A stretch of DNA of 64,000 bases from Diphasiastrum complanatum (taxonomy: Eukaryota; Streptophyta; Lycopodiopsida; Lycopodiales; Lycopodiaceae). The notes below the pieces were generated by a model. It did no database searches, was not told where the DNA came from, and saw only the letters and a program-made list of their open reading frames with translations. Every line of letters starts with the position of its first letter. Positions within the stretch are counted from its first letter, which is position 1. The position numbers and the translations under genes were made by a program. The stretch spans positions 43,611,184 through 43,675,183 of the forward strand of contig CM055095.1 of the NCBI GenBank assembly GCA_029204225.1, written 5' to 3'. This document shows, in pieces, positions 37,470-50,100 of the stretch.

Positions 37470-38638
37470 TGTTTACGGATTCTCCTCAGCCTCAGATGCT
37501 CTACTATGCAGCCTAGCTTCTGAGCCTAAGAAGAATATAAATGCTAACTTCATTTTCTTTTTCAGACATACATAGATTTGACGGGTCTGAACCTGCACAC
37601 AGATTCAGATTTGCATGTCTACGGGCACAAACGTTGTAGTATAATCATCCAGCCTGTTAGAGGATGACTGCAGGGTCTCGACACTTTGTTGTTTATGAAT
37701 AAGCACTTGCCAATGGAACAATTAACTCCGTTACGAAGCAAGCCATGGTGAACAAAGTCAGATTTGCAATGCAGCACAGTTGCTCAGTTTTCAAGATCCT
37801 AAGGCTATAACCGAATTTAAGGAAGCTAATCTACTTGCAAAACCAGAACTACTCTAAATATGATTGAAAAGCATAGACAAGAAACAAGAAACCAAACTAA
37901 ATAGCATTTTAGAAGTCCAAGAACCAAGAAACCAACCAGTCTTTTGATTCTTGGACATCCCAAGAACATCAAGAACTAGAATGTTAGAGGATATGCAAGA
38001 TTTATGCCACATTTCTAGCCTATTTAGTTACTTGAATGCTGATTCCTACATTAATTCACAACAAGAAATGAAAACTAATCCACTCTAAATCCACAACCAC
38101 ACACAATATGAATGGAAGGGCATGATCATAGGGGCATCACTCAAGAAAACCATCATGATCAAGGAGCTCAATGGGTGCATCTAACTCATGGAGGCTCTTC
38201 TCATTTCAGCATGGAGTTGATACAATACACAAAAAGCTCCTCTTCACAAAGAGGGAGTTTATTAAATAAGCAAGAGAGCTCCTTAGGTGACATCCTAGTG
38301 GAATTTCCACATTTTACAAATTACAAGTGGAATAATGCTCTCCACTAGAGGTCACCATCGAAAGGTGGCTCACTCTACTTTCTTTAAGAGGAGTCTACTT
38401 GCATTTATAACATTTGCCTAGAAATATTAGTTCCTACATGGTCATTCCATCTTTCGGGATTCACCATGAGGCTTACACAGTTCTTGCTTGTCATTACTAC
38501 TAGTATTTCTCGGCTCTCATACTCGGCTCTCAGTCTTCGTTTGTCTCGTCTTCTCAGAGACCTCCTCGGTCTAAGGTGAGAGGTGCTCTTGAGTTGCTCT
38601 GTCTGAGTATCTTGGGGATTCGTCAGAATCAGCCAACA
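37470..38638 (-). repeat. 5' LTR of the gag-only element
   Basis: A 1169-bp LTR, TG ... CA. It adjoins the primer binding site on its left and the GTGAC duplication on its right. Confidence 0.92.
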
Positions 38639-39273
38639 GTGACCATGGTTGAGAAAGGAAAAAGGAAGGAGAGATCAAGTACATGGGATTCTTATTCATC
38701 TCCTACTTCACCAGGCAGGAAGCATTCTACATCAGATACTAGAAGATTTTCTCTATGGTACTATGAAACTATCAAGGATAGTGTCATTTTGGAACAGGGA
38801 GAGTCTAGTACATAGGGGACTAGGGGATTTGCTAGACTTGAAAACCATCATGAAGATCAAGATCAACAAGAGGATCGATAGGAGGATCATCATGAGGATG
38901 GGGATGTACACTTTGCATAAATGGCTGCAGTGTTGGAAACCAAGAATCCATCTACTTTCAGGGATGCTGAAAAAGAGGATATTTGGATGAAAGCTAGGGT
39001 TGAGGAGTACAACTCAATCATAAAGAACAAGACTTGGAGGCTTGTTGAGTTGCCTACAGGTAAAAAAGCCATTGGATGCAAGTGATCTATAGAACTAAGT
39101 ATAAATCAGATGGTTCTTTGAAATAAACATAAGGCAAGATTGGTTGGTTCTATAGATAAACATAAGAGAGCAAGTTGTAGATAACTTTACCAAAGGACTT
39201 TGGCAAAGAAAAGCTTCAGAAGTTTAGAGAACTTCTAGGAGTAATAGATAACAAAGTAAAAATTAAGGGGGAG

Positions 39274-39690
39274 TGTTAGAAATTAATGTTTAATGCTACT
39301 TTGGCCATGCCTATGAGCTATCATAGGGGACATTTCTATTTTTAGTAAATCTTAAAGTCAAGTTAATCAATCATGCATGTAGGTGGGCGCACTAGTTCTA
39401 GTTTAGAATATGTTTTTCCACTTAGCAATTCAACAAGGTCTTTACCCAAAATAGGATGCTTCTATAGTAATTAACTTTTTGCCTTTAGCTTTTGCATTAT
39501 GCTTTTGGCTTTTCACAAGGGCTAGAGAGATTTTATAAGGAGGTTGGCGGCCCACCTCATATTCATTCCATTGTAGAGAGCATAGCTCTATCTTCTATTT
39601 ATCCAAGTTCTCTTCGGTCTCTTATGATGACCTTGATTTGTGAGTGCTAATATTATTAGTTAATTTCTATCTAGTGAGCATCAAAGGAAT
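39274..39690 (+). mobile_element. copia 3' LTR
   Basis: It begins TGTTAGAAATTAATG directly after the polypurine tract AAGGGGGAG. It has a TATA-like TTTTATAAGG at about 39531 and blocks shared with the LTR at 2206-2606. The right end is degenerate, so the end coordinate is approximate. Confidence 0.65.
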
Positions 39691-40925
39691 GTGAAGGAAC
39701 CTGAAGTATAAATAGATTACCTTGACAATGGCTGGAATGAACACCTGTGCAACAACCCAAGGTATTTGTAATGTCCAAGAATGTATACTAGTATCTAGAA
39801 AATGGAACATCTTGAGAATTATGTAGCGGAGCTATAGCAATAATAAGATGTGTACAAAGGCATCATAATTGAGTAATCATGTAGATGATATGTCTGCCAC
39901 CACGAGTTAGCTTGCCATATAGATTTGGATGTAGCCAGTACAATCATATCGACATCAAAATGTGGATAGATCTTAAAATAAGAAGCTAGTGCATTCTACG
40001 ATTCAGTGTCCCCATAGTGCCCAAAATACGCTGGAAAGGGAAGAAATGTGAATTGTTGCCTAAGAGAATAAAAGTCCATAAAATGATGTATGTGAAAAAA
40101 AAGAAAAAATAGTACATAAAACACGTGATTTGAACTAAAATTGTGACAAAGCATATTAATTGGATGATAGACGATAAAGCCTTCAGCTTATGTTGAGTGC
40201 TTTGATATACTTATGTATAAAGATCATTTTTTGTTGAACATAGTGAATATTGCATATATTAACACTTTTTTAATTGGGGATGTCTTTTGCAAAGATGAGT
40301 AAAAGATATAATTGTGAGATATGAAGGAGTGCAAGAGTCTGCAAATTTGTTCTTCAATGTGTAATGTTTGGTATATCATGCCCATTGTCAATCTTACTTT
40401 ATTGTTGTTGATTATGTCAGCATTTCATATTATTGCAATGTGAGGGGTATTACTACCACAAAATATGATATTATTCCTATAAGGTATGCCCATTTTCTCC
40501 TTAATCTACTATGTTATGTGGTGAAATGCTTACTCTATAGCTAAATTTCTTCAAGGAATTGCTTACTCTATAGATGCTATAAGGATTGCAATCATTTAGT
40601 CTGATAAATGCATTGTCATCATGCTGTAGTTTGTTCTCTTCTCCTATCCTATCTTATTCATTCTCTTTATTGATCTTTGGGGAAACATTAACATACCCTA
40701 CATAGGCAAGTATTATGAATGAGAACTTCAATACCATGGATTGAAACTTTTGGATACAAATAGTGTTAAGTAGGAAATTGTTTTAATGCTTTAGTGAAGT
40801 GTAAAGTGCCCTTGAATTCTAACTAGCTTATTTGACTTACTAAATGAGGGTAGGTCCCTCCTAGGGTCCTTAGGTACTAAGATAGAAAATTAACTAGTTA
40901 GTGGACTTTTATTGAAAGTTAAATA
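39691..40925. other. no recognisable gene
   Basis: AT-rich sequence with no supported gene, RNA or transposon domain. Confidence 0.45.
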
Positions 40926-41380
40926 TGTAGGAAATCAAAGTGCCAAGATCCGTCTAACATTCAATCTCCATATACAAGAAGAAGAAAAAGAGGAAGAAGA
41001 AGAAGAGGGAGAGGGTTAGGCGCCCTCAAGGAGAGAGAAAGTAGTAGCAATGCTTAAAAGGGAATGAATCACAAATGAACACTGGTTACATATAAGTAGG
41101 CCTTCCAAGGGCCTAGACTCTTCCAAACCCTAAGTTCTAGAACCTTCCAAGACCCACTACTAATTATAGGGCACCCCCAAAAGTCAAGATAGGGTCCCTT
41201 AACATAATTAGACTTTACTTGGACCCACGAATTACTACTGGACCAAAATTGGGTCCAACTCAACTAAAACTGACTTAACATGGTCTAAATAATAAACCTA
41301 ACCCATGGTTACACAAGTCTCGACCTTTTGGGTCAAAGTAACCTATGGGAAACTAACATCATCATTTATTACTTCTAACA
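40926..41380 (-). mobile_element. copia-type 3' LTR
   Basis: A 455-bp LTR. On the minus strand it starts TGTTAGAAGTAATAAATG and ends GATTTCCTACA. It follows the polypurine tract CATTTAAGGAGGG (minus). It is the same family as the + strand LTR at 52378-52833 (456 bp); both share the block GTTACTTTGACCCAAAAGGT. Confidence 0.8.
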
Positions 41381-42720
41381 CCCTCCTTAAATGATAATGT
41401 AAAAAACATAACATGACATGAAGTATGAAAAGTTGCAACAAAAATGCAAAGTGTTGCATGCTGCCCAAAACTCCATGTAGCCGAAAAAAAAAAGATGTAG
41501 CTTGTTATCCAAGCTTAATGCCACCAAAAAAAAAACTTCAGCTTGAAGTAGTCAAAGTAGCCAAAATCTCAGCCCCAATCATGCCCGATGTAGAAGAGAT
41601 GTAGAATACGAAGTGCAGTAGCATCAAGTCGAAGAGTGAAGACAAGCATGCTCCATCCAAAGTAGATAACCAATAAACCAGCCACAAGCCGAAATATGGA
41701 TTTGCAATCCATCAATGGTTCCCACATGATTCCATAAGTCTTCTTACCACAAGAAACATAAAGAAGAGTATTATACTCTTTTACAATCACATCCTCCCGA
41801 ATCTTACTATCAATGATTTGCTCACCAACACTAGGTAAGACAGCACCGTCATCATAAGAAGTAAGCATCAAAACATGAAAATCAGCATAAGGTACTGATT
41901 TTGGTGAGGCATGTGTGTTTCCTCCAAGGTAAAAAGATGCTTTGCTATCCCGCAAAGACTCGGACAACCAACAAGATTCTGTAGCAGGCTGTCCAACAGC
42001 CACAAAATCACCAACACTTTGCTCTCCAAAGTGTTCCAAATGTGGACCTTGCTGTCCAAAAACCTTCCGCAGGCCATTCCCGATGCATAATAGGATGCTC
42101 ACGATGTAACATAGGCTGAAAATGATCAATAAACCATGGCTGAATTTGGTGTCCACCATCTTCAAGAAAAAAACCAACAGCTTGCCACTTTGAACACTCA
42201 AAAAATCCAGCAACACGCCACTTTGAACCAATGCACTAATTGACATGATTTTTTCCCCTCCTCCATTAGTACAAAATGGCTTCAAAGAATGCTTGATTTC
42301 AGCCTTTTCCAAAACATTATCTTGAGAAGCTTGCTCATAAAGTTCTTCACTAATGCATCCATCATTTGCAACAAATGGCTCAAGAGAAGAAGAATGCTTT
42401 ACCATACCAACATTTCGATGCAAACTTGTACTTGTAGAAAGACAATGATCAAACTTTGCATGACTTTGCTCTTCTACCTTCAAAGAGGATGAAGTAGAGA
42501 GGAGAAAGCATGATGATGAATCCTTTATTCGGTACATCTTTAAAAGTGTTTCCCAAGCACTTTTAGAGGTCTTGCAAAATCTCAAATGATATAAGATAGA
42601 TCTTGTTACCGATAAAATCTTGCACCCAACGATATTACAGGTCATTGGGTGTGTCATTCTAGGTGACCTGATGAGTACACGCATGCCACTAGTCATGTGG
42701 TGTGGTGTGTAGACGTGCAA
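41381..42720 (-). pseudogene. interior of a copia-type element, gag trace only
   Basis: A minus-strand open frame spans 42720-41569. Only its start resembles a known domain: SILYHLRFCKTSKSAWETLL at about 42610-42545, the capsid (UBN2-like) pattern of copia gag. The remaining about 300 residues are unlike pol and may be untranslated. A deletion derivative or non-autonomous element is likely, using the LTR at 40926-41380. No 5' LTR was found to its right. Confidence 0.5.
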
Positions 42721-42839
42721 TTGACCAAGTCAACCTGTGGCACCAACGAGCAATGATTAGGGTTAGTTGAAGTCGACCAAAGGGCCACTTAGGCATGATG
42801 GGGCATGGGGTGTTAGTTCATCTTGGCAGTTCCTATGAG

Positions 42840-43620
42840 CAATACATCTCTTGGCAATTAGAACAACTTAGCCTGCAATTTTTTTCTATAAGACAGGAAG
42901 TGACCCAACTCAAGACAATGGTGGCTAATGCTATGGAAGAAAAGTACTTCCTTAAAGCATGAATTGGCAGTTTGAAGAGTGCATCATTGGAATCCACCTC
43001 CACGGTCAAAGAGTTGGAGACCAAGCTAGAACAACAAAAAGGGAAAACGCTCTCCCTTGGGCAGCTGCACGAAAGAAAGTAAGCAAGCCAAGTGCACCTA
43101 TATTGTCCGTTATCTCAACAACCATTTTGGAGGAGAAACATACAGATCAAAAAGCTCTCAACATTAGGGTATGAGGTATTGCGGAAACCCAAAATGCTCG
43201 AGGAAGTGAAGCGCTTTCTTGAGTGAGGCTGCATTGGACCACCATAGTGAGGGCTTGGATTTTGCATGGCGAACTAGGAGGGATGATGCTACTTTGGTTA
43301 CTTGTTTTTTAGTATCTGACTTTCATAGGGATGGCTTGCGGAAAAGAGCCAAGTTGAGGGGCACCAACATTTTCATGAATGATGATCTCATGTATATACA
43401 AGTGGAGAAGAGGTGTAAAGCCTTCTAACAAGCCAAAGCAACATGTAGATGAATGATTTATAGAGATGGCCATGCTTGATACATTGATGGTGCATCTAGC
43501 AGCTCCTGCCAACAGGGAGTTGGGGCCGCCTGGCATGGAAGCATCCCGGGGCCCCATCCACACCACTTACGTATTAGGGTATGGAGATGTGCCAGGTGAG
43601 AAGAATAGCAGGTAATGTAT
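42840..43620 (+). pseudogene. LINE ORF1-like fragment, second family member
   Basis: Interrupted frames give a heptad-rich segment (KELETKLEQQKGKTL, about 43005-43050). Next comes KALNIRVRGIAE (about 43155), then LDFAWRTRRDDATLVTCFL, then KRAKLRGTNIFMNDDLMYIQ (about 43255-43410) and MIYRDGHA. This parallels the ORF1 at 23430-24194 (KALNVRVRGI, AWRPKKDPSTLVIRF, LRGTTIYLDEDLTFIQ, LIYRDGIIRF). The continuation at 43515-43584 matches 20786-20854. Several stops make it non-functional. Confidence 0.6.
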
Positions 43621-44184
43621 TTGGATCTTGGGCTCTTTCTAATATGGTTAATCCCTAGAAGCCAGAGAACATGAACATCAAAGCCTGAAAGTGGTTCAAA
43701 ATCTATGGGAATGTCCCCTAGATGTGCTTCAATGGCCAAACTTTTTTCATATTGAAATTCTTTTATATGAAAGGGTGCTGTGTGCTCTTGATTTACATGA
43801 ATAGCAAATGAGCTTTTGTTCATGAAGACTAATACCAAGGTCTACATTTGCCGTTGGTTAGGGTTTAGGGTGTAGTTTATGGCTTGCTATTATTAACCCT
43901 AGAGATGCAATGTTTATAGTTTGCATTTTTTGTGCCTGCTCATATACTTCTATCCACTATTTGTACGTTATTCACTGTGTGCAGGAGGCTTGGATTATGC
44001 TTGTATCCTTATGGTGTCTCTCGTCGGGGGCAGACAGTGTCCATGGTACAATGCTAGTGTTTTGGGCTGTATACTTTTGATGTAGCCTGTATGCCTAGGA
44101 AATGCGTAGTCATACTTGAAGCTGCTTTGTCAATTATATTGTTTTGTTACAGGAATTAAAATGAATCTCTGTGTCTTTTGGCAG

Positions 44185-47100
44185 CCAGTAATTGGGGTTC
44201 GAAGTTTTTCCTCCGGAGGTCTGATTTCTTTTTACAGCAATTGCTGCAAATTCATGTCCATAAACATCAAACTTCTTGCAATGTTTTATCATATATCAGC
44301 AATCGAATCTGCCGTGCATATAATCTTTTTTATCTGTGTTTGCAGAGTTGCCCCCTCATCAGGTCCTTCCAATGCCAGCCTTATCACCCACCATGGTACA
44401 GACTACGTGTTGTATATGCACTATGGAACAGTATTTTATCATATAGTAGTTATGTTTTTCAAGTCCCGGGTATCTGATTTACTTGTAATATCTGGCCAAG
44501 CCATGCATTCTACATGCTAAGCTCAGTGACCTGAAGACATCCTGTTCTGATTTGGTCCTTTTCCATTGTGCTACAGAATCAAGGGAATGTTCTGAACTGG
44601 AAGAAAAAAGAAGGCGATGAGGTGATTAATTGTCCTGCTTTACAATCTCGTGGTTTCTTAGATGATATTGTAGTGCTACTTTGGAGCTTTTTACTATTGC
44701 ATTCTACTAGCTCTAGAATGGAAGGCAGAGCATGAGTATTTTAGAGAAAGACATCAATCAGTAGTATTTAATAATTATTTCTGATTGAATGCAGTGGTTG
44801 CTACAGAACCACTGCACTTTGTTGGTAACCTTTAATGTTCGAATGTGTTGCCTCTCAGATATCAGCCGGTGATGTCTTGTGTGAGATTGAGACTGACAAG
44901 GCCACTCTTGACTTCGAATCTGTGGAGGATGGGTACAATGTTTGCTTATGCTTTTTTTTTAGCTTGAGCGTGGGAATTGATAAACCATAATTTGATTGTA
45001 GATGCAGCTCAAAGCTTCTTTTACACTCTTTTGAATCCCTAATCCACCGCCTTTTTTCTGGAATAGTGGAGAAGCCTGTAGGACTTTTATATGTTTATCA
45101 AAATGGTTTCTCGTTAAAACTCTTCCTAGGTAGGTTGGATGTAATTTTCAAACAAAGGCTCCAATGTTGTGTATGGACCAAGAATGGAAAATGAATTCAA
45201 TAATGGGACCATTGTAGCTCAACAATACCATAAACTTGTAGGATTTGGTTGTTAGACTCTCTCATACCGCATACCTCTAGGTGCCGGTTAACCACAAGAG
45301 ACCGAACGATTCATGTTCCACCCCGCCATAGGACTCAATCCAGGTCCACCCTCCGTGCCCTGGCCTCTGACTGTAACAAGCAAGATCTGACTTCCTTCCT
45401 AGACAATGTCCCAGACCACTGCCTAGGCTCTCAGCCATCTCCCGTCTCAAGCTAGCACTCATCCTGGCTATGCACACCGCTCTCCATCCACCTTCTCCTA
45501 GGTAGATAGAATGGATGGCAAATGAGTCCTCCTCCCCTTGTATACCACCAAGGTGGGAGACTCCAAGCCATGCGCACGTCCTGATTACGACCCGTGGCAA
45601 CGATGCAGGTTCACGAGTCACTGGTTAAGTCAACATGCCCAGTCATCGTCCAGTCTCAAGTTAGGTTTGGGACCCAAGGGAGTTGGGTCCCTAACGTTCC
45701 CTCCCCCTTAAAAGACTCCTCTTCTAAGGAAGAAAATCTGGGAACCTCAGTCTAAGGTCATGTTCCTTTTCCCAATCTCATCATCTTCGGAGCTTCCTTT
45801 CCAACGAACCAGGTACTCAGTTACCTACTGGTTTATGAGCCCATGTTGACGTACATCAACAATTGCCTGTGGTTCCGAAGGTACAAAGGATGTCAAGTCC
45901 TCAAGCTGAACTAGTTCCTCCTGAAGAATCAAGTCATCCTTTCCCCCAAGTTGTTCCTTTAAACGACTAATGTGAAAAATTGGATGCACCTTAACACCTT
46001 GAGGAAGTTCTAGTTGATAGGCATTCCGATGGAGTTTCCTTACTATTCGGAAAGGCCCAGCATAATGAGGTGAAAACTTAGGACATTTTCTAGTCTTTAA
46101 TACCTTAAGAGGCTTTTGGGATTCTAAGATATACCCAAGCTCCCTCCTCATAGACCCTAGGTTGTCGCTTTTGATTAGTGTAAAAGTGGACTCTATCCTA
46201 AGCTTTTTTTACGTTATTGCGAGCAACAAGCAACATTTCGTGCATATCATGCAGGAAATCTACTGCTGCTTTAACCTTGAGGCTTTTGAGGCCTACAGAG
46301 ATTGGAGCTCTAGGATGGAAACCATACAGCAGAGAAAATGGACTAAAACCCGTCGCTGAATGCTTTGCGCTGTTATGTGCAAATTCAATTATTGGAAGGT
46401 ACCTTTCCCAATCCGACTGTCTTCTGGAAACATATGCACGAAGCATGTCTTCCATAGACTGGTTCGTCCTCTCTGTCTGGCCCTCCGATTCAGGACGATC
46501 TAAAACCCTGGACTTAATGTGGTCTCTAATTTCTCAAAGACCGCCTGCCAGAATTTGCCAGTGAACTTAGGATCTCGATCACTAACAACGTCATTCGACA
46601 AACCAAACAACCTGAACAACTTTTCAACGAAACGCTGAACAAGTTCAGAAGCTCTGACATTTTGCTTGGTTGGAATGAATTGCACCAGTTTGGTTAATCT
46701 GTCAACTATAACCCAAATTTTCATTTTGCTTCCCTGTCCGAGGTAGCCCAACGACAAAGTCCATGGAAATCTTTTCCCACTTTCTTTCGGGAATTTCCAA
46801 GGGCATTAATAAACCAGCTGCCTTAAGTCTTTTAGCTTTATTAACCTGACATTGTCCACACTTGCAAACATATGCCTCCACTTGACTTTTTAAGTTTGGC
46901 CAATAAAAGTTCCTTTTTCTTAGGTCAAGTGTTCTTTGTGAGCCAGGGTGCCCTGCACATGGGCCACATGACATTCATGCAGGATTTGGGACCTTATATC
47001 ATCATTTTCTGGCACACAAACTTTTCCAATTCTGGAAAAGTAACCCATTCCTTATAGAATAGTCTCTTAAAATCTTGTCCTGAGGAGAAATCTTGGAATC

Positions 47101-50100
47101 CTGCATTCCAAGCTCATCACTAGATCTAGATGAACCTGCCAGGACGTCTAGCCAAATACGACCGAAATACCTATCGATTTTACACAAATCTCTTAAGGAC
47201 AAATATAACTCAGATTAGATCTTAGAAAAGCTTAACTGATTAACCTCTCCAATCCGGCTTAAGGCGACACTATTAGAAGTACCCTTCCGGTACTCAATGT
47301 CATAGTGAAATTCTTGGAGCATTTCCGACCATCTGGCCTTACGACCCCTAAGGTCAACTGCATCGTTAATATACTTTAACGCTTGATGGTCAGTAACTAT
47401 GGTAAACTGGGAGCCATACAAACAATGTCTCCACATTTTCAGGGCATGAATAACAGCAAAAAGCTCCTTGTCGTAGGTGGAATACTGCCTTTGAGCAGGA
47501 TCTAGCTTCTTGCTTTCAAAAGCAACCGGTCTACCATCCTGATATAGGACTGCACCTATAGCATAGTCACTGGCATCCGTCTCAAGTACATATGGTTTGT
47601 TAGGATCCACTATGTGTAAAATAGGTGTTGTAGTTACGCAATATTTGAGGTTCTCAAAACTCTGATTTATCTCTTCAGTCCAAGTAACTGGAGGACTGAA
47701 TTTACTGTGTCGGCTCATTCTTTTATCCCCTTTGAGGACATTTGTCAAAGGCAATGCAATTATTGCATAACCCATGATAAATCTATGAAAAAACCTCGCA
47801 AAGCCCAAAAAGGACTTAATCTCTCGGATGGTTTTAGGGATTGGCCAACTTGTCGGACTTTATTTGGGTCAATTTCCAACCCATGGTCCGAAATAATGTG
47901 ACCGAGATAAAGCAATCTCTTCTGGAAGAAAACACATTTGGATTCTTTGGCAAAAAGCTTCTCCTGTCTAAGTAACTTTAAGACAGTCTCGAGATGCTCC
48001 TCATGCTCCTCCCAGGTCTTACTATAGATGATAATATCATCTAAGTAAACTATGACGAACTTTCCCAGATATGGACGAAGAAGATCGCTCATCATCTGCT
48101 GGAAAGTCGCTGGAGCAATTGTCAAACCAAACGGTAAAACCAGAAACTCATAATGGCCATACTTGGGTCTAAACCCGGTTGTTTCAACATCCTCAGTCTT
48201 AATACGAATTTGCTGATACCCTGATCTCAAATCGATTTTGGTGAAGTACTTTGCACCATGCAATTGATCAACCAATTCATCCATTCCTGGCAAAGGATAA
48301 CGGTTTTTTAATCATTAATTTATTTAATTTTTTAAAGTCCACACAATGACGAGTGCCTCCGGCTTTTTTATCAACTAAGATAACTGGTGCCCCCCAAGGG
48401 GACTTACTAGGCCTAACATGGCCCATATTAAGTTATTTTTGTAGTTGCCTATAAACTTCATCCTCTTCAGTAGTACTCATCCTGTAAGGATACAATTATA
48501 CAGGAGAACTACCAGGAACAAGTTTAATACCATGGTCAACACCCCTAGAGGGGGGAAGACCCTCAAGAAGCTGCTCAGGAAACACATCGTTAAATTCTTG
48601 CCTAAGTTCCTTAAAGGTTTCACCTTCAGGCGAATTTTCTTGCTTTAGGTTGTTAGACATTAAATCCATTTGGAAATTGTAAAATTGCAAACTACATTCT
48701 TCATAATAAGAAAAATCTTTTAACCAACATAAATAAGAGTTACAATCCACAATATCCATAAATTTAACAGTTTCTAGAGGATAAAGCATATACGGAGAAG
48801 AAATATCAACATTTACATTTAATTCTATGAGTGAGCCGTTATGTAAGAACGACAAACTGTGTGTTACATAGTTTTTCTTCATCGACTCGTTCCTCTCATA
48901 GAACCACTCCTTACCAAGTATTACATCTACCCTATCTAGATTCATAATATGAAAGTCTAATTTATCATTATAGGCTTGTATTTGAATCGGTAGATGTGGG
49001 ACTATCTGGTCCCAAACTTGGCTTTCCGCTCCTGTTGCCAGCTTTGCTGTGTAATGGTGGTCACTTTGCTTTGTTTCCACCTTTAGCTTCTGCAACAAAT
49101 TAGAGTTAATAAAATTATGTGTGAAACCATCATCAAATATAATTGTTACAGCTTGGCCACCCACAACGCCCTTCATCCGAATGAGTGAGGACCAAAAACA
49201 GCCGTATTGAAACAACAATGCTCACACACAGAATTACCAGCAAAGGAAAGATCAACACAAGGTATGCTAGAGTTACTTGGCGTCTTAAAAGATGCCCCTT
49301 TAGCCTTCCTTTTCTTCGGACATTCCTTTGCGACATGACCTGATTCCATGCAATTGAAGCATAGGTTGGCTTTCATAAAGGTTTCCTGATCCATAGATCT
49401 TTTCTTCGATTTACCAGAACCAGAAGACCCTTCCTTTGCCTTATCCTTGCCTTTGTTTGGAAAGAAAGGCTTCTTACCCTTCACATCGGGCAAGACACCA
49501 GACTCAAGCTTGGCCACTATACGAATATCATTGTAAATCCTGGCGAAGCAAACCGCATCCTCAAGGGTAAGAGGCTGGTTCCTCCTGACCTCTAGCTGGT
49601 AGTCTCTTGGCAACCCAAGAATAAAATGCAACTTTACCAAAAGAGGGTCTATTATAGTTGCAAAACGAGAATAAACCTCTTGAAATTCTTGTAAATATTG
49701 ATCAGGGGGCCGGTTCCCCATATGTATCGTTGCATACTGACGATAAAATTCAAAGTCATCTAATATGGGAAGGAAGGCCGCCCTAAAGGCCTTGCAAAAG
49801 TCTTCCCAATTCTTAGGTGCTTCAGGCTTATCCCCTAAATCTTGCCACCACGTAAAAACTTTACCTCACAGGTACATGACGGCTAGATTGATCTTCTTGT
49901 CGTCGGATGAATCATGCATGGAGAAAGGGGATGTATACTTCCCTTTACATGCTTAACCACCAATTGCCAAGTGGCAAAACTTTTGCCACCTTAGCCTCCA
50001 GAAGGGTGACCTGGACCACCTGTTGCTTGCTAGCTGGCGCCCCAGGTCCTACCCCTTCCCCCCTCTTCTCCACTGGTCTACCCCTCACCCACGGACTGCC

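Larger units (their letters stand above)
31660..38638 (-). mobile_element. gag-only LTR retrotransposon (TR-GAG type)
   Basis: LTRs at 31660-32812 (1153 bp) and 37470-38638 (1169 bp) begin TGTTTACGGATT and end AGCCAACA. They are very similar; the main difference is a 16-bp segment near 38458. The target duplication GTGAC is perfect (31655-31659 and 38639-38643). The minus-strand primer binding site TTTGGCGCCCATTGCC (37469-37454) resembles the tRNA-Asp site used by many plant gypsy elements. The polypurine tract AGGGGTGGGATGA (minus) is at 32825-32813. Gag with zinc knuckles is the only coding domain; no protease, RT or integrase is seen in the 2.3 kb downstream. It must have moved with enzymes supplied by another gypsy element (inference). 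Confidence 0.9.
29523..39273 (+). pseudogene. Ty1/copia gag-pol, split by a gag-only LTR element
   Basis: The first part is 29523-31659. Gag: DVAGPKEARDILKNLYGSVN and SLPLAYQNFVMML. Zinc knuckle: CYICGKSGHYAKEH (about 30200), in which the last Cys is His. Protease: RCWFIDSGASKHMT (about 30300). Integrase: NHKSLQVLRKYNM, YFMVFVDDYYRKTWIYFL, SGNGGEYLSTKFQVF, and VETVRSTLKSKNLPNMFWGE (about 30720-31440). The second part resumes after the insertion at 38644 with linker, then the start of RT (WMKARVEEYNSIIKNKTWRL, VELPTGKKAIGCK). It then jumps to the RNase H end at about 39170 and the polypurine tract AAGGGGGAG at 39265-39273. Most of RT and RNase H is deleted and stops are numerous. The 5' LTR is missing because the element starts at the AG tract. 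Confidence 0.85.

Noticed and set aside
41569-42720. A 383-codon minus-strand ORF as a host gene
   Set aside because: It lies between a copia-type LTR/polypurine tract and a gag trace; only the first part resembles a domain, so it is transposon interior.
43458-43838. A 126-codon minus-strand ORF opposite the LINE ORF1 fragment
   Set aside because: Antisense shadow of repeat sequence shared with 20786-20854; no domain.
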